A stretch of 45,538 nt of DNA, taken from positions 1 to 45,538 of the forward strand of contig NZ_JAFRSC010000013.1 of the NCBI RefSeq assembly GCF_017427765.1, given 5' to 3'. Position numbers and translations under genes: made by a program. The notes beneath the pieces were generated by a model. It was not told the DNA's origin and did not search any database. It was given only the letters and a program-made list of their open reading frames with translations. Below, piece after piece: positions 1-9,036 of this stretch; position 1 is the stretch's first letter, and each line of letters starts with the position of its first letter. Source of the stretch: Methanobrevibacter sp. GTDB taxonomy: Archaea; Methanobacteriota; Methanobacteria; Methanobacteriales; Methanobacteriaceae.

Positions 1-340
1 AATGGAATTATTCCCTGCAAGACAAAGAAGATCTTTAAAGAGAGGATTCTTACCAAGACAACAAATTGTTTTGGATAAAATGAGAAAATTGAATAAAGAA
101 GGAACTAAAGATGGTCGTCCTGTTGTAATTAGGACCCATTGTAGAGACATGATTGTTATACCTGAAATGGTTGGAACCACTTTCGGTATTTATGATGGTC
201 AAAATTTTGTTGAAGTAACTATTGCACCAGAAATGATTGGTCATTACTTTGGTGAATACGCACCAACTAGAAAAAGAGTTCAACACGGAGACCCAGGTAT
301 GGGTGCTACCAGATCATCCATGTTTGTACCACTTAAATAA
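1..340 (+). CDS. rps19: 30S ribosomal protein uS19 (5' end cut by window)
   Basis: Small-subunit head protein that contacts 16S rRNA near the uS13 partner. The 112 visible residues carry the universal uS19 core: an RRSLKRG stretch, the [13 protein letters not shown] segment, the [14 protein letters not shown] block and the C-terminal [23 protein letters not shown] region. Archaeal uS19 is usually about 135 residues, so roughly 25 N-terminal residues lie left of the window; the ATG at base 2 is probably an internal methionine. It is the first visible gene of the ribosomal superoperon, 12 bases before uL22. Identity is certain; only the start is unknown. Confidence 0.96.
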   Translation, partial: MELFPARQRRSLKRGFLPRQQIVLDKMRKLNKEGTKDGRPVVIRTHCRDMIVIPEMVGTTFGIYDGQNFVEVTIAPEMIGHYFGEYAPTRKRVQHGDPGMGATRSSMFVPLK

Positions 341-352
341 GGAGATTAGAAC

Positions 353-817
353 ATGGCTAACAAATATGCTTATAATAATGACGTAGATGAAGCAAAAACT
401 GCACGTGCTATGGCAAAATCTCTTAAGATTTCTCCAAAACACAGTGTTGAGATTTGCAGAGCAATTAGAGGAATGGAAGTAGGAAAAGCTAAAGCTTACT
501 TAGAAGATGTAATTGACATGAAAAAAGCTGTTCCTTTCAAAAGACACAACAAAAAAGTTGGTCACAGAAAAGGACAAGAAGGCTGGCCTTCCGGAAGATA
601 CCCTGTTAAAGCTGCAGAACAAATTTTAAAAGTTTTAGAAAATGCTGAAGCTAATGCAGAGTACAAAGGTTTAGACACTGAAAAATTATTCATTGAACAT
701 ATTTCAAGTCACAGAGGTGTTATTATCCCTGGTTACATCCCAAGAGCATTCGGTAGAATGACTCCGTTTAACACACCTACTACTCATATTCAAATTGTAT
801 TACAGGAGGCTAACTAA
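353..817 (+). CDS. rpl22: 50S ribosomal protein uL22
   Basis: Large-subunit protein lining the peptide exit tunnel. The 154-residue product has the archaeal uL22 pattern: an N-terminal [20 protein letters not shown] helix region, the [14 protein letters not shown] loop that marks archaeal and eukaryotic forms, and the C-terminal beta-hairpin ending in THIQIVLQE. The start ATG follows a GGAGAT ribosome binding site at 341-346. Its stop codon overlaps the uS3 start by one base (TAATG), so the two are probably translationally coupled. Confidence 0.98.
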   Translation: MANKYAYNNDVDEAKTARAMAKSLKISPKHSVEICRAIRGMEVGKAKAYLEDVIDMKKAVPFKRHNKKVGHRKGQEGWPSGRYPVKAAEQILKVLENAEANAEYKGLDTEKLFIEHISSHRGVIIPGYIPRAFGRMTPFNTPTTHIQIVLQEAN

Positions 818-1575
818 TGATAGAAAAAGATTTTGTCACAGAGGGCCTTAGAAGAACCAGAATTGACGAATATTTAGAAAAAGAACTCGAAAGAGCTGGA
901 TACGGTGGTATGGAAGTTCAAATTACACCTTTAGGTACCATGGTTGTTGTTTATGCTGAAAGACCTGGTATGGTTATTGGTAGAGGTGGAAAAAACGTAA
1001 GAACTATTACCAACACTCTTAAAAACGAATTTGGTTTAGATAATCCTCAAATTGAAGTTAAAGAGGTTGAAGTTCCTGAACTTAATCCAAAAATCATGGC
1101 TTATAAAATAGCTAACATGTTACAAAGAGGTATGCATTTCAGAAGAGTTGCTTATTCCACTATTCGTAGAATTATGGGTGCTGGAGCTCAAGGTGTAGAA
1201 GTTACTATTTCTGGTAAAATCAGAGGTTCAAGATCTGCTGTAGCTAAATTCGTTGAAGGATACATTAAAAAATGTGGTGAACCTTCAATCAGATTAGTAG
1301 AAGAAGGCTTTGCTACAGTTCAATTAAAACCTGGTGTTTTAGGTATTTATGTAAGAATTATGCCTCCGGAAACTGTATTACCTGATTCTGTTGAAATCCT
1401 TCCTCCAAAAGTAACCATTGAAGAAGATGGTGAAATTGTAGAAGATGAAGAAATCGATGTTGAAACCGAAGAAATCATCGAAGAAGAAATAATCGAGGAA
1501 GTTGAAGATCTCGAAGAATTAGAAGAAGTTGTTGAAGAAGAATCTACTGAAGAAGTAGAAGAAGATGATAGTTAA
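817..1575 (+). CDS. rps3: 30S ribosomal protein uS3 with acidic tail
   Basis: Small-subunit protein at the mRNA entry site. An N-terminal KH type 2 domain is recognisable by the MVIGRGGKNVRTI motif (about residues 52-64), followed by the C-terminal uS3 domain (HFRRVAYSTIRRIMGAGAQG and VKIRGSRSA-like segments). After about residue 200 the protein continues in a roughly 50-residue tail made almost only of Glu, Asp, Val and Ile. An acidic tail is not part of the conserved uS3 fold. The gene overlaps uL22 by one base and is followed by uL29 after 34 bases. Confidence 0.97.
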   Translation: MIEKDFVTEGLRRTRIDEYLEKELERAGYGGMEVQITPLGTMVVVYAERPGMVIGRGGKNVRTITNTLKNEFGLDNPQIEVKEVEVPELNPKIMAYKIANMLQRGMHFRRVAYSTIRRIMGAGAQGVEVTISGKIRGSRSAVAKFVEGYIKKCGEPSIRLVEEGFATVQLKPGVLGIYVRIMPPETVLPDSVEILPPKVTIEEDGEIVEDEEIDVETEEIIEEEIIEEVEDLEELEEVVEEESTEEVEEDDS

Positions 1576-1609
1576 ATATGAAATTTAATTATCTAAAAGA
1601 GTTGGAACA

Positions 1610-1816
1610 ATGGCGATTTTAAGAAGTAAAGAAATTTGGGACATGGAAGTTGATGAGATTCAAGATAAATTAGTTGAACTCAGAACTGAATTATCCAAAA
1701 ATGTTTCTAAAAGTGCAGCTGCTGGGGTTGTTGAAAATCCTGGAAAAATTAGAGAATTAAAAAGAACAATTGCTCGTGTTCTTACAATATTGAATGAAAA
1801 ACAGAAGGAGAATTAA
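1610..1816 (+). CDS. rpl29: 50S ribosomal protein uL29
   Basis: Small two-helix protein near the exit tunnel, at the docking site for SRP and nascent-chain factors. The 68 residues show the family signature: an N-terminal RSKEIWDM segment, a helix with ELRTELSKN, then the NPGKIRELKRTIARVLTILNE helix that defines uL29. Its upstream ribosome binding site is weak (GAGTTGG). The next gene, aIF1, starts on the base after its stop, which points to co-translation. Confidence 0.97.
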   Translation: MAILRSKEIWDMEVDEIQDKLVELRTELSKNVSKSAAAGVVENPGKIRELKRTIARVLTILNEKQKEN

Positions 1817-2155
1817 ATGTCAAAAATCTGTGATGTATGTGGGCTTCCTGAAGAACTTTGTGTTTGTGAAGAAATTGCACGTGAAGTTCAAACTCTAAAA
1901 GTTTTTACAGTTAGAAGAAGATTCGGAAAACTCATGACTATTATCGAAGGTATAGATGAACACGATATTGATATAAAAGAACTCACAAAAACTCTTAAAG
2001 CAAAATGTGCTTGCGGAGGAACAGCGAAAAATGGACAAATCGAACTTCAAGGTGATCACAAAGTGAGAGTCAAAGAAGTTCTTTCTGATTTGGGTTTTTC
2101 ATCTGATACTATTGAAATTCGTGAATCTAAGAAAAATAATAAAAAAAGGAGATAA
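1817..2155 (+). CDS. Translation initiation factor aIF1 (SUI1 family)
   Basis: Start-codon fidelity factor that binds the small subunit near the P site. The 112-residue product carries the SUI1 domain: KVFTVRRRFGKLMTIIEG, the AKCACGGTAKNGQIELQGDH block and KVKEVLSDLGF-type ending (here VRVKEVLSDLGF). It has an N-terminal extension with Cys at 5, 8, 15 and 17 (CxxC...CxC), which could bind zinc; the core SUI1 fold does not need these. It sits directly after uL29 with no gap, so a role coupled to ribosomal protein synthesis is natural. The ATG at 1817 is supported by an AGAAGGAG site inside the end of uL29. Confidence 0.95.
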   Translation: MSKICDVCGLPEELCVCEEIAREVQTLKVFTVRRRFGKLMTIIEGIDEHDIDIKELTKTLKAKCACGGTAKNGQIELQGDHKVRVKEVLSDLGFSSDTIEIRESKKNNKKRR

Positions 2156-2240
2156 TTCATCTATTCGATAAATATTCAATAAAATTTTGTAATTTTTCTG
2201 CATGATTTATTGTAAATGTTATAGTTAAGAGATTGGGATT

Positions 2241-2519
2241 ATGATTACTTCAAAAAATTTAGTTCATCATGAATTCATTGGATTGAAAGTTCATGCAACT
2301 AATAAGAAGAATAAATCTCTTGATTTGAACGGAACTATCATTGATGAGACAAAGAATACCATTAAAATTGAAGATGAGAATAATTTTGAAAAAATTATTC
2401 CAAAAAGGGGTTCAACTTTTTTGTTTGAACTTCCAAACGGGGAAAAAATTGAAATTGATGGTAATATCTTGTCTATACGTCCTGAAGATAGAATAAAAAA
2501 AAGATTTAAAAAAATTTAA
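2241..2519 (+). CDS. rnp1: RNase P protein component 1 (Rpp29/Pop4)
   Basis: Protein subunit of archaeal RNase P, which together with its RNA trims the 5' leader of tRNA precursors. The 92 residues form the Sm-like barrel of the Rpp29 family: [13 protein letters not shown], a [14 protein letters not shown] strand pair, [17 protein letters not shown] and a basic tail ending [13 protein letters not shown]. The gene lies between aIF1 and uS17, the classic location of this gene in euryarchaea. The 85 bases upstream hold no other gene. Confidence 0.95.
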   Translation: MITSKNLVHHEFIGLKVHATNKKNKSLDLNGTIIDETKNTIKIEDENNFEKIIPKRGSTFLFELPNGEKIEIDGNILSIRPEDRIKKRFKKI

Positions 2520-2531
2520 TATGGTGATAAT

Positions 2532-2849
2532 ATGGTCGGGCTTAATGTTCAAGAACCAGAAACTACATGTGATGATCCTAACTGCCCTTTCCATGGGACT
2601 TTGCCTGTTAGAGGCCAAGTTCTTGAAGGTGTTGTTGTAAGTAACAAAGCAGAAAGGACTATTACTGTTGAACGTAGTTACTATAAATTCATTAAAAAAT
2701 ATGAAAGATATGAGAAAAGAAAATCTAAAATCAATGTTCACAAACCAGATTGTTTAAATGTGAATGTTGGTGATTCTGTAAAAGTTGCAGAATGCAGACC
2801 ATTAAGTAAAACTAAACATTTTGTTTTAGTAGAAGTTAAAGGAGAGTAA
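2532..2849 (+). CDS. rps17: 30S ribosomal protein uS17
   Basis: Primary 16S rRNA-binding protein with an OB fold. The 105 residues contain the archaeal N-terminal extension with [16 protein letters not shown] (two Cys and a His, not a complete zinc site by eye), then the core: [20 protein letters not shown], a basic [14 protein letters not shown] stretch and the [20 protein letters not shown] ending. Start ATG follows GGTGAT at 2523-2528. It is 12 bases after rnp1 and 4 bases before uL14. Confidence 0.98.
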   Translation: MVGLNVQEPETTCDDPNCPFHGTLPVRGQVLEGVVVSNKAERTITVERSYYKFIKKYERYEKRKSKINVHKPDCLNVNVGDSVKVAECRPLSKTKHFVLVEVKGE

Positions 2850-2853
2850 TTAA

Positions 2854-3252
2854 ATGAAACCATTAACCTCAAGTGTATCTAAAGCATTACCAATTGGAGC
2901 AACCCTCCAATGTGTAGATAATACCGGTGCACGTGAAATTGAAATTATTTCCGTAAAAGGATTTAAAGGTGTAAGAAGAAGACTCGACGTTGCTGGTGTT
3001 GGAGATTTAGTTGTTGCTTCTGTTAAAAAAGGAACTGCTGACATGAGAAGAGAAGTTGTTAATGCAGTTGTAATCAGACAGAAAAAGGAATATAGGCGTG
3101 CTGATGGTCTTCGTGTTAAATTTGAAGATAATGCAGCTGTTATTATTACTCCTGAAGGAATTTTAAAAGGATCCGAAATCAGAGGTCCTGTTGCTAAAGA
3201 AGCAGCTGACAGATGGCCTAGTGTTGGTAGTGCAGCAAGTATTTTAGTATAG
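2854..3252 (+). CDS. rpl14: 50S ribosomal protein uL14
   Basis: Large-subunit protein at the subunit interface, part of bridges to 16S rRNA. The 132-residue product is easily recognised by [36 protein letters not shown] and the C-terminal [20 protein letters not shown] segment, which is the hallmark of the family. A GGAGAG site precedes the ATG. It is embedded in the spc-type part of the cluster between uS17 and uL24. Confidence 0.98.
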   Translation: MKPLTSSVSKALPIGATLQCVDNTGAREIEIISVKGFKGVRRRLDVAGVGDLVVASVKKGTADMRREVVNAVVIRQKKEYRRADGLRVKFEDNAAVIITPEGILKGSEIRGPVAKEAADRWPSVGSAASILV

Positions 3253-3260
3253 GTGAAAAA

Positions 3261-3611
3261 ATGTCAAAACAACCAAGAAAACAAAGAAAAGCTCTTTATA
3301 ATGCTCCTGCTCATGCACGTGGAAAACATTTGAGCGCTTCCTTAAGCAAAGATTTAAGGGAAAAAGTTGGAACTAGAACTTTACCTTTAAGATCAGGAGA
3401 TAAAGTTAGAGTTGTCCGTGGAGATTTCAAAGGACATGAAGGAGAAGTTCTTTCTGTAGATTATGGTTCTTACAAAGTAACTGTTGAAGAAGTTACCTTA
3501 TCAAAACCTGATGGAACTGCTACATTTCTCCCAGTTGACCCATCTAACTTAGTAATTATTGATGCAGATTTAAAAGATGATAGAAGAATAAAAAATAAAG
3601 GAGACAATTAA
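3261..3611 (+). CDS. rpl24: 50S ribosomal protein uL24
   Basis: Assembly-initiating large-subunit protein. The 116 residues include the archaeal/eukaryotic N-terminal extension ([20 protein letters not shown]) and a KOW motif ([20 protein letters not shown], about residues 47-66). A GGTGA site precedes the ATG by 5 bases. It lies 8 bases after uL14 and one base before eS4. Confidence 0.98.
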   Translation: MSKQPRKQRKALYNAPAHARGKHLSASLSKDLREKVGTRTLPLRSGDKVRVVRGDFKGHEGEVLSVDYGSYKVTVEEVTLSKPDGTATFLPVDPSNLVIIDADLKDDRRIKNKGDN

Positions 3612-3612
3612 T

Positions 3613-4341
3613 ATGGCTAAAATGGGATCTAGAAAACATCTTAAAAGATATAAAGCACCAAAATCCTGGCCTATTCATCCTAAAGAAGATACCTGGACAG
3701 TAAAACCTGCACCAGGTGCTCATGCTATTAAGGATTCAATTCCATTAACTTTAGTTATCAGAGATGTATTGAAATTAGCTGACAATTCAAGAGAAGCTAA
3801 AAGAATCATCAACTCAGGTAATGTTTTAGTTGATGGAAGAGTTGTAAAAGATTACAAATTCCCAGTTGGATTCATGGACATTATTGAAATTCCTAAAACT
3901 GGTGAATCTTATAGAGTCCTTTTAGATAGAAAAGGCAGATTACAATTAGATTTAATTGATGATAATAGTGCTAAATTATCTAAGATTGTTAATAAATCCA
4001 CTATTAAAGGTGGAAAAACTCAATTAAACCTTCATGATGGTAAAAATGTTATCATTGATGAAGATGCTTATTCTGTTGGAGATGTTATTTCTTTAAAAGT
4101 ACCTGAACAAGAAATTGCTGAAGTTTATCCTTTACAAGAAGGAGCTACAGTTCTTGTTACTGGTGGTAAACACACCGGTGAATTAGGTACTGTAAGTGAA
4201 ATTATTGAAAATAAATCTTCTAACCCAAATACTATTATTATTGAAAATAGTTCAAAAGATGAATTTTTAACTTTAAAAGATTATGCTTTTGTAGTTGGTA
4301 GCGATGCGCCAGCAATATCTTTATTGGAGGTTAATAAATGA
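3613..4341 (+). CDS. rps4e: 30S ribosomal protein eS4
   Basis: Archaeal/eukaryotic-specific small-subunit protein, unrelated in position to uS4. The 242 residues hold an N-terminal eS4 segment ([18 protein letters not shown]), an S4 RNA-binding domain ([20 protein letters not shown], about 56-75) and a C-terminal KOW-like part ([20 protein letters not shown]). Its TGA overlaps the uL5 ATG by four bases, so uL5 translation may depend on it. Confidence 0.97.
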   Translation: MAKMGSRKHLKRYKAPKSWPIHPKEDTWTVKPAPGAHAIKDSIPLTLVIRDVLKLADNSREAKRIINSGNVLVDGRVVKDYKFPVGFMDIIEIPKTGESYRVLLDRKGRLQLDLIDDNSAKLSKIVNKSTIKGGKTQLNLHDGKNVIIDEDAYSVGDVISLKVPEQEIAEVYPLQEGATVLVTGGKHTGELGTVSEIIENKSSNPNTIIIENSSKDEFLTLKDYAFVVGSDAPAISLLEVNK

Positions 4342-4850
4342 ACCCAATGAATGAAGTACGTATCGAAAAAGCTACAGTCAGTATTGGTGTTGGTGAAGCA
4401 GGTGAAAAATTATCCCGTGCTATTACCCTTTTAGAAGAAATGTTTGACCAAACTCCTGTTAAAACTTTCTCTAAAGTTACTAACCCTGAATGGGGTATTA
4501 GGAAAAAACAACCAATTGCATGTAAATTAACTTTACGTGGAGAAAAAGCTGATAAAGCTATCGATATGGTTTTAGAAGGTATTAGTAGAAATATTAAACC
4601 TACTCAATTTGATGCACAAGGAAACCTTTCTTTTGGTATCAGAGAACACATTGATATTCCAGGAATGAGATATAACCCAGATATCGGTATCTTTGGTATG
4701 AATGTTTCTGTTACTTTTGAAAAACCAGGTTACAGAATTGCTAAAAGAAAAATCAGACAAAAGAAAGTTCCTCAAAAACATAGAATTTCTAAAGAAGAAA
4801 CTATGAAATTTATGGAAGAAAACTTCAAAGTTAATTATGTGACTGAATAA
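4338..4850 (+). CDS. rpl5: 50S ribosomal protein uL5
   Basis: 5S rRNA-binding protein of the central protuberance. The 170 residues carry [15 protein letters not shown], the [27 protein letters not shown] block, [12 protein letters not shown] and the [21 protein letters not shown] tail typical of archaeal uL5. The first ATG (4338) is chosen because GGAGG at 4326-4330 lies seven bases upstream; a second ATG three codons later is less well placed. It overlaps eS4 by four bases. Confidence 0.97.
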   Translation: MNPMNEVRIEKATVSIGVGEAGEKLSRAITLLEEMFDQTPVKTFSKVTNPEWGIRKKQPIACKLTLRGEKADKAIDMVLEGISRNIKPTQFDAQGNLSFGIREHIDIPGMRYNPDIGIFGMNVSVTFEKPGYRIAKRKIRQKKVPQKHRISKEETMKFMEENFKVNYVTE

Positions 4851-4859
4851 GGTGATAGT

Positions 4860-5003
4860 TTGCCAAGAAAATACGGAAAAGCTGCAAAAAAATGTAGTCG
4901 TTGCGGAGACCATTCTGCAATGGTTAGTAGATATGGCATAAATTTATGCAGACAATGTTTTAGGGAAGTAGCTCCTAAAATGGGATTTAAAAAATATAAT
5001 TAG
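4860..5003 (+). CDS. rps14: 30S ribosomal protein uS14 (zinc form, TTG start)
   Basis: Small-subunit head protein of 47 residues. The reading frame gives [16 protein letters not shown]..., with four zinc-ligand cysteines at 12, 15, 30 and 33 (CxxC-x14-CxxC) and the C-terminal KMGFKKYN found in archaeal uS14. The start is a TTG at 4860, supported by GGTGAT at 4851-4856. It is short and uses a rare start, so automatic searches miss it easily. It fills the gap between uL5 and uS8 exactly where this gene is expected. Confidence 0.96.
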   Translation: MPRKYGKAAKKCSRCGDHSAMVSRYGINLCRQCFREVAPKMGFKKYN

Positions 5004-5014
5004 AGGTTTAAAAT

Positions 5015-5407
5015 ATGAGTCTTATGGATCCTCTTGCAGATGCTTTAACAAATATCAGAAATAACGAATTACAAGTAAATGACTCTTGTGTTATTTCTCC
5101 TGCTTCCAAATTAATTGGACAAGTGTTAAGCACTATGCAAAAAGAGAATTATATTGGTAATTTTGAATATATTGATGACAACAGGGCAGGTAAATTCACT
5201 GTTGAATTAATCGGTAACATTAACAAATGTGGTGTTATCAAACCTCGTCATGCTGTTAAGAAAGATGAATTTGAGAAATTTGAAAAAAGATATTTGCCAG
5301 CAAAAAACTTTGGTATATTAATCGTCACAACTCCTGAAGGAATTATGACTCACAATGAGGCTAAGGAAAGAGGAATTGGCGGACGTTTGTTGGCTTACAT
5401 GTATTAG
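5015..5407 (+). CDS. rps8: 30S ribosomal protein uS8
   Basis: Central-domain 16S rRNA-binding protein, a known translational repressor of spc operons in several organisms. The 130 residues show [15 protein letters not shown] at the N-terminus, the [20 protein letters not shown] middle and the conserved [23 protein letters not shown] ending. AGAGGT precedes the ATG. Ten bases separate it from uS14 and eight from uL6. Confidence 0.98.
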   Translation: MSLMDPLADALTNIRNNELQVNDSCVISPASKLIGQVLSTMQKENYIGNFEYIDDNRAGKFTVELIGNINKCGVIKPRHAVKKDEFEKFEKRYLPAKNFGILIVTTPEGIMTHNEAKERGIGGRLLAYMY

Positions 5408-5415
5408 GTGATATA

Positions 5416-5952
5416 ATGGTAGTAGCTGCAGCTATAAGGGAAGAAATTGAAATCCCTGAAGGCGTTGAAGTTATAATTGAAAATAATGAGGTCTCTGTAA
5501 AAGGACCTAATGGAGAAAACTCCAGAAAATTTACTTATCCTAATGTAAGTATTAAAGAAGAAAACGATGTGTTAGTTTTAGAAACTGCATTTCCTAAAAA
5601 GAAAGATAAAGCAATGATTGGAACAACTAGAGCACACCTCAATAATATGATTATTGGTGTAACTGATGGATTTGAATATCACATGAAAATCGTTTACGCT
5701 CACTTTCCAATGAATGTAAAAGTACAAAATGACGTAGTTGTAATTGACAACTTCCTCGGGGAAAGACACCCAAGATCTGCTAAAATCGTCGGTGATTCCA
5801 AAGTAGCAGTTAAAGGTGATGAGGTAACAATTACAGGTATTAATAAGGAACATGTTGGTCAAACTATGGCTAACTTAGAACAAGCAACTAAAATTAAAGG
5901 AAGAGATCCTAGAGTATTCCAAGACGGAATATATTTAACTAGCAAGGAATAA
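5416..5952 (+). CDS. rpl6: 50S ribosomal protein uL6
   Basis: Large-subunit protein near the factor-binding site, made of two similar alpha/beta domains. The 178 residues include [26 protein letters not shown], the [20 protein letters not shown] region and the second domain with [35 protein letters not shown] site sits six bases before the ATG. Confidence 0.98.
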   Translation: MVVAAAIREEIEIPEGVEVIIENNEVSVKGPNGENSRKFTYPNVSIKEENDVLVLETAFPKKKDKAMIGTTRAHLNNMIIGVTDGFEYHMKIVYAHFPMNVKVQNDVVVIDNFLGERHPRSAKIVGDSKVAVKGDEVTITGINKEHVGQTMANLEQATKIKGRDPRVFQDGIYLTSKE

Positions 5953-5966
5953 ATTTGGTGATTTAA

Positions 5967-6296
5967 ATGGCTAATAAAAGATTTAAAAGACAAGAATATG
6001 CTCGTTATAAAAAACTTGGAATCAAATGGAGACGCCCTAGAGGTAAAACCAGTAAAATGAGAAGATATGAAGCAGGAAAACCTGACATGCCAGCTATTGG
6101 TTACAGAACCCCTAGAGCTATAAGGGACTTACACCCTTCAGGGTACAACGATGTTCTTGTTCATAACTTAAAAGAATTAGAAGACTTAGATCCAGCAGTT
6201 GATGCTGCAAGAATCAGTGCTTCTATCGGTAAAAGGAAAAAAGCTTTGATGTTAGAAAAAGCATCAGAACTCGGAATTAAAGTATTAAACAAATAA
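5967..6296 (+). CDS. rpl32e: 50S ribosomal protein eL32
   Basis: Archaeal/eukaryotic-specific large-subunit protein. The 109 residues contain FKRQEYARYKKLGIKWRRPRG, MRRYEAGKPDMPAIGYRTPR and the ending of the family (VHNLKELEDLDP, IGKRKKALMLEKASELGIKV). It lacks the longer N-terminal extension of eukaryotic eL32. GGTGAT precedes the ATG. A 132-base gap with two hairpins separates it from eL19. Confidence 0.97.
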   Translation: MANKRFKRQEYARYKKLGIKWRRPRGKTSKMRRYEAGKPDMPAIGYRTPRAIRDLHPSGYNDVLVHNLKELEDLDPAVDAARISASIGKRKKALMLEKASELGIKVLNK

Positions 6297-6428
6297 GTCA
6301 TATTTATAAGTTGAATCAATTCCGGGGTTTTTTATGAATTGGTTTGACTGTTTAAATTAAAAAAATATTAAAGGGAATTTAGATATTGTCTAAATTTATC
6401 AGCTATGCTGAAATGGAGGATTATATAT
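6297..6428 (+). promoter_or_regulatory. Intercistronic leader with two hairpins before rpl19e
   Basis: The 132 bases between eL32 and eL19 hold no gene. AATCAATTC (6314-6322) can pair with GAATTGGTT (6336-6344), nine pairs with one G-U, around a 13-base loop that contains CGGGG and a run of T. AATTTAGA (6376-6383) pairs perfectly with TCTAAATT (6389-6396) around five bases. The GGAGG for eL19 follows at 6415-6419. The first may be a terminator or attenuator, the second a leader structure; function is inferred. Confidence 0.5.
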
Positions 6429-6884
6429 ATGAATCTTACAACTCAAAAAAGATTAGCTGCTAGTATACTCAAAGTAGGGCTTAATCGTGTATGGATTGAT
6501 CCTGAAAGATTAGAAGAAGTATCCATGGCGATTACTAGAGAAGGAGTAAAGCAGTTAATAAATGATGGCGCTATTAAAGCAAAACCTAAAAAAGGTATTA
6601 GTAGCTACAGATCTAAAAAAATCAAAGAACAAAAAGCAAAAGGTAAAAGAAAAGGTAGAGGTAGTATTAAAGGGGCTAAAAAAGCACGTACACCTAAGAA
6701 AAAAGCATGGATGACTACTATCAGAGCATTAAGAAAAGACTTAAAAGAAATGCGTGAAGAAGAAGTGATTGATGCAACTACCTATCGTAAATTATACAAA
6801 ATGGCTAAGGGTGGCGCATTTAGAAGTAAATCTTACATGAGAAACTACGCCCGTGACCATGATTTAATTAAAGGAGATGACTAA
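6429..6884 (+). CDS. rpl19e: 50S ribosomal protein eL19
   Basis: Archaeal/eukaryotic-specific protein with long basic helices that form an intersubunit bridge. From the ATG at 6429 it is 151 residues: MNLTTQKRLAASILKVG, RVWIDPERLEEVSMAITREG, a very basic middle (KGKRKGRGSIKGAKKART) and the KLYKMAKGGAFRSKSYMRNY ending. The upstream in-frame ATG at 6405 is rejected because GGAGGA at 6415-6420 sits eight bases before 6429. The gene ends two bases before uL18. Confidence 0.96.
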   Translation: MNLTTQKRLAASILKVGLNRVWIDPERLEEVSMAITREGVKQLINDGAIKAKPKKGISSYRSKKIKEQKAKGKRKGRGSIKGAKKARTPKKKAWMTTIRALRKDLKEMREEEVIDATTYRKLYKMAKGGAFRSKSYMRNYARDHDLIKGDD

Positions 6885-6886
6885 AC

Positions 6887-7468
6887 ATGGCACATGGAAC
6901 TAACTATAAAGTTGCTTTCAGAAGAAGAAGAGAAGGTAAAACTGATTATGCAGCTAGAATAAAATTAGTTGACTATGAAAAATCTCGTTTAGTTGTTAGA
7001 GTTTCTAATGCTCATGCAACTGTTCAAGTAATTGATTATGCTCCTGAAGGAGATGTCACTGTTGCTTCTGCAGTAAGTAAACAATTGGCTGGATTTGGAT
7101 ACAAAGGAAATACTGGTAATATCTCAGCATTTTACTTAACCGGATACCTCTGTGCTAAAAGAGCTTTAGCTAATGGTATTGAAAATGCAATTTTAGACAT
7201 CGGTTTAAAATCTCCTATTAAAGGATCTAAAGTATTTGCAGCTCTCAAAGGTGCTGTTGATGCTGGTTTAGAAGTTCCTCACGGTGACTTCATTTTCCCT
7301 GAAGATGAACGTATCAGAGGAGAACATGTTGCAAATTATGCTGAATCTTTAAGTGCTGAAGATGTTGCAGTTAAATTCTCAAAGTATTTAGAAAGAGGTC
7401 TCAATCCAACAGATTTACCTGAAAACTTTGATGAAACTATTAAAAATATTGATGAGGCAGAGGTATAA
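6887..7468 (+). CDS. rpl18: 50S ribosomal protein uL18
   Basis: 5S rRNA-binding protein of the central protuberance. The 193 residues are of the archaeal length and show [35 protein letters not shown], the [12 protein letters not shown] helix and [20 protein letters not shown], followed by an acidic C-terminus. GGAGAT lies just before the ATG and overlaps the end of eL19. Confidence 0.98.
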   Translation: MAHGTNYKVAFRRRREGKTDYAARIKLVDYEKSRLVVRVSNAHATVQVIDYAPEGDVTVASAVSKQLAGFGYKGNTGNISAFYLTGYLCAKRALANGIENAILDIGLKSPIKGSKVFAALKGAVDAGLEVPHGDFIFPEDERIRGEHVANYAESLSAEDVAVKFSKYLERGLNPTDLPENFDETIKNIDEAEV

Positions 7469-7470
7469 CT

Positions 7471-8112
7471 ATGAGTTTTAATATTGATGAATGGGAACCT
7501 AAAACTAAAATGGGTAGATTAGTTAAAGATGGAACCATTACTGATATCGATGAAATCTTTGAGAAAGGTCTTCCAATTATGGAATTAGAAATAGTTGATG
7601 CCTTAATCCCAGATTTAGAAGAAGAAGTAATGGATGTTAACTTAGTTCAAAGGATGCACAAATCTGGTAGAAAAGTTAATTTCAGAGTTATTGTTGCTGT
7701 AGGTAACAAAAACGGATATGTAGGATTAGGCCAAGGTAAAGCTAAAGAAGTAGGTCCAGCTATTAGAAAAGCTGTTGACAACGCTAAATACAACCTTATT
7801 AAAGTAAGAAGAGGTTGTGGAGATTGGGGTTGTGTTTGTGGAAGAGAACACACTGTACCATTCAAAGTAACCGGTAAAACAAGTAGTGTAAGTGTTACTT
7901 TAATGCCAGCTCCTGCAGGTGTAGGTTTAGTAGTTGGTGATGTAGGTAAAACTATCTTAAAACTCGCTGGTATTCACGATGTTTGGTCTCAAACTTTCGG
8001 ACAAACCCAAACTACTGTAAACTTTGCTAACGCAGTATTTGATGCTTTAAAAGAATTAAGTAATGTTAAAGCAAGTAAAGAAGACCTTAAGAAAATGGGA
8101 GTTAACTACTAA
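7471..8112 (+). CDS. rps5: 30S ribosomal protein uS5
   Basis: Small-subunit protein at the mRNA entry channel and a fidelity determinant. The 213 residues have an archaeal N-terminal extension ([14 protein letters not shown]), the double-stranded-RNA-binding-like domain ([20 protein letters not shown]) and the C-terminal domain ending in [20 protein letters not shown] and [26 protein letters not shown]-type cysteine patch occurs as [13 protein letters not shown] near residue 115. Two bases separate it from uL18. Confidence 0.98.
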   Translation: MSFNIDEWEPKTKMGRLVKDGTITDIDEIFEKGLPIMELEIVDALIPDLEEEVMDVNLVQRMHKSGRKVNFRVIVAVGNKNGYVGLGQGKAKEVGPAIRKAVDNAKYNLIKVRRGCGDWGCVCGREHTVPFKVTGKTSSVSVTLMPAPAGVGLVVGDVGKTILKLAGIHDVWSQTFGQTQTTVNFANAVFDALKELSNVKASKEDLKKMGVNY

Positions 8113-8124
8113 TTGGTGATTACT

Positions 8125-8583
8125 ATGTTTTTAGTTATTAGAGTTAGAGGAACTACTGGTGTCATTCAAAACATTGCTGACACTTTAGACATGTTAAGAC
8201 TTAACAGAATCAGCCATGCAGTTTTAGTTGAAGAAAATCCTAGTTATGAAGGTATGCTTCAAAAAGCTAAGGATTACATCACTTGGGGAGAAATTGATGC
8301 TGAAACTTTAGCAGCAATTATTGCTAAAAGAGGTAGACTCCCGGGTAATGTTAAAGTTACCGATGAATATGTTGCAGAAAATTCTGATTACAGTAATATT
8401 GCAGAATTAGCAGAAGCTTTAATTAAATCTGATGTAAAATTGGCTGATGTGGGTATTAAACCTGTATTCCGTTTACACCCTCCAAGAAAAGGATATGAAG
8501 ATATCCGTTTATCTGTAAACGAAGGTGGATCTTTAGGTTACAGGGGAGAAGAAATTAAAGATCTTGCAAAAAGAATGCTTTAA
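8125..8583 (+). CDS. rpl30: 50S ribosomal protein uL30
   Basis: Large-subunit protein. From the ATG at 8125 it is 152 residues, the long archaeal form: [48 protein letters not shown] and [25 protein letters not shown] at 8113 would add four residues but overlaps the GGTGAT site (8115-8120), so the ATG is preferred. It follows uS5 by 12 bases. Confidence 0.97.
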   Translation: MFLVIRVRGTTGVIQNIADTLDMLRLNRISHAVLVEENPSYEGMLQKAKDYITWGEIDAETLAAIIAKRGRLPGNVKVTDEYVAENSDYSNIAELAEALIKSDVKLADVGIKPVFRLHPPRKGYEDIRLSVNEGGSLGYRGEEIKDLAKRML

Positions 8584-8598
8584 AAAGGGTGTATAATT

Positions 8599-9036
8599 AT
8601 GATTAGAACAAAACGTAAAATTAACAAACAAAGAGGTTCTAGATCCAACGGAGGTGGCTGTACCAAAAAACGTAGAGGTGCAGGTAACAAAGGTGGAAAA
8701 GGTAAAGCAGGTATGGGTAAACAACATTGGACCTGGACTGTAATTCATGACCCTGACCACTTTGGTAAACATGGATTTAAAAGACCTCAAAAAATGATTA
8801 AAAAAGTTAATTCAGTTAATTTAGTTTATTTAGAAGAACAAGCTGAAAATTTAATTGCAAGTGGAAAAGCATCTAAAGATGGTGATGCAATAGTTATTGA
8901 TGTAACTGAATTAGGTTATGATAAAGTTTTAGCTAAAGGTAATATCACTAAAACTTTCAAAATTTCAGCACCTAAATTTTCCGCTGGTGCAATTGAAAAA
9001 ATTGAAGAATTAGGAGGGGAAGCTATAGAATTATAG
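8599..9036 (+). CDS. rpl15: 50S ribosomal protein uL15
   Basis: Late-assembling large-subunit protein. The 145 residues begin with the glycine-rich basic region (KINKQRGSRSNGGGCTKKRRGAGNKGG in the source, rich in Gly, Lys and Arg), continue with the WTVIHDPDHFGKHGFKRPQ segment typical of archaea and end in the KVLAKGNITKTFKISAPKFS barrel. GGGTG precedes the ATG. The stop codon lies inside a perfect 8-pair hairpin at 9020-9039. Confidence 0.97.
   Translation: MIRTKRKINKQRGSRSNGGGCTKKRRGAGNKGGKGKAGMGKQHWTWTVIHDPDHFGKHGFKRPQKMIKKVNSVNLVYLEEQAENLIASGKASKDGDAIVIDVTELGYDKVLAKGNITKTFKISAPKFSAGAIEKIEELGGEAIEL

Noticed and set aside
50..286. Many open frames of 60-130 codons on the strand opposite the ribosomal protein genes, for example here, 2412-2741, 4572-4913 and 8533-8790
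   Set aside because: They lie fully inside well-identified conserved genes, have no ribosome binding sites and translate to low-complexity or family-less sequence; AT-rich coding DNA produces such shadows.
6405..6428. Upstream ATG start for eL19
   Set aside because: GGAGGA lies between this ATG and the one at 6429, and only the latter has correct spacing.
8113..8124. Upstream TTG start for uL30
   Set aside because: It overlaps the GGTGAT ribosome binding site of the ATG at 8125.
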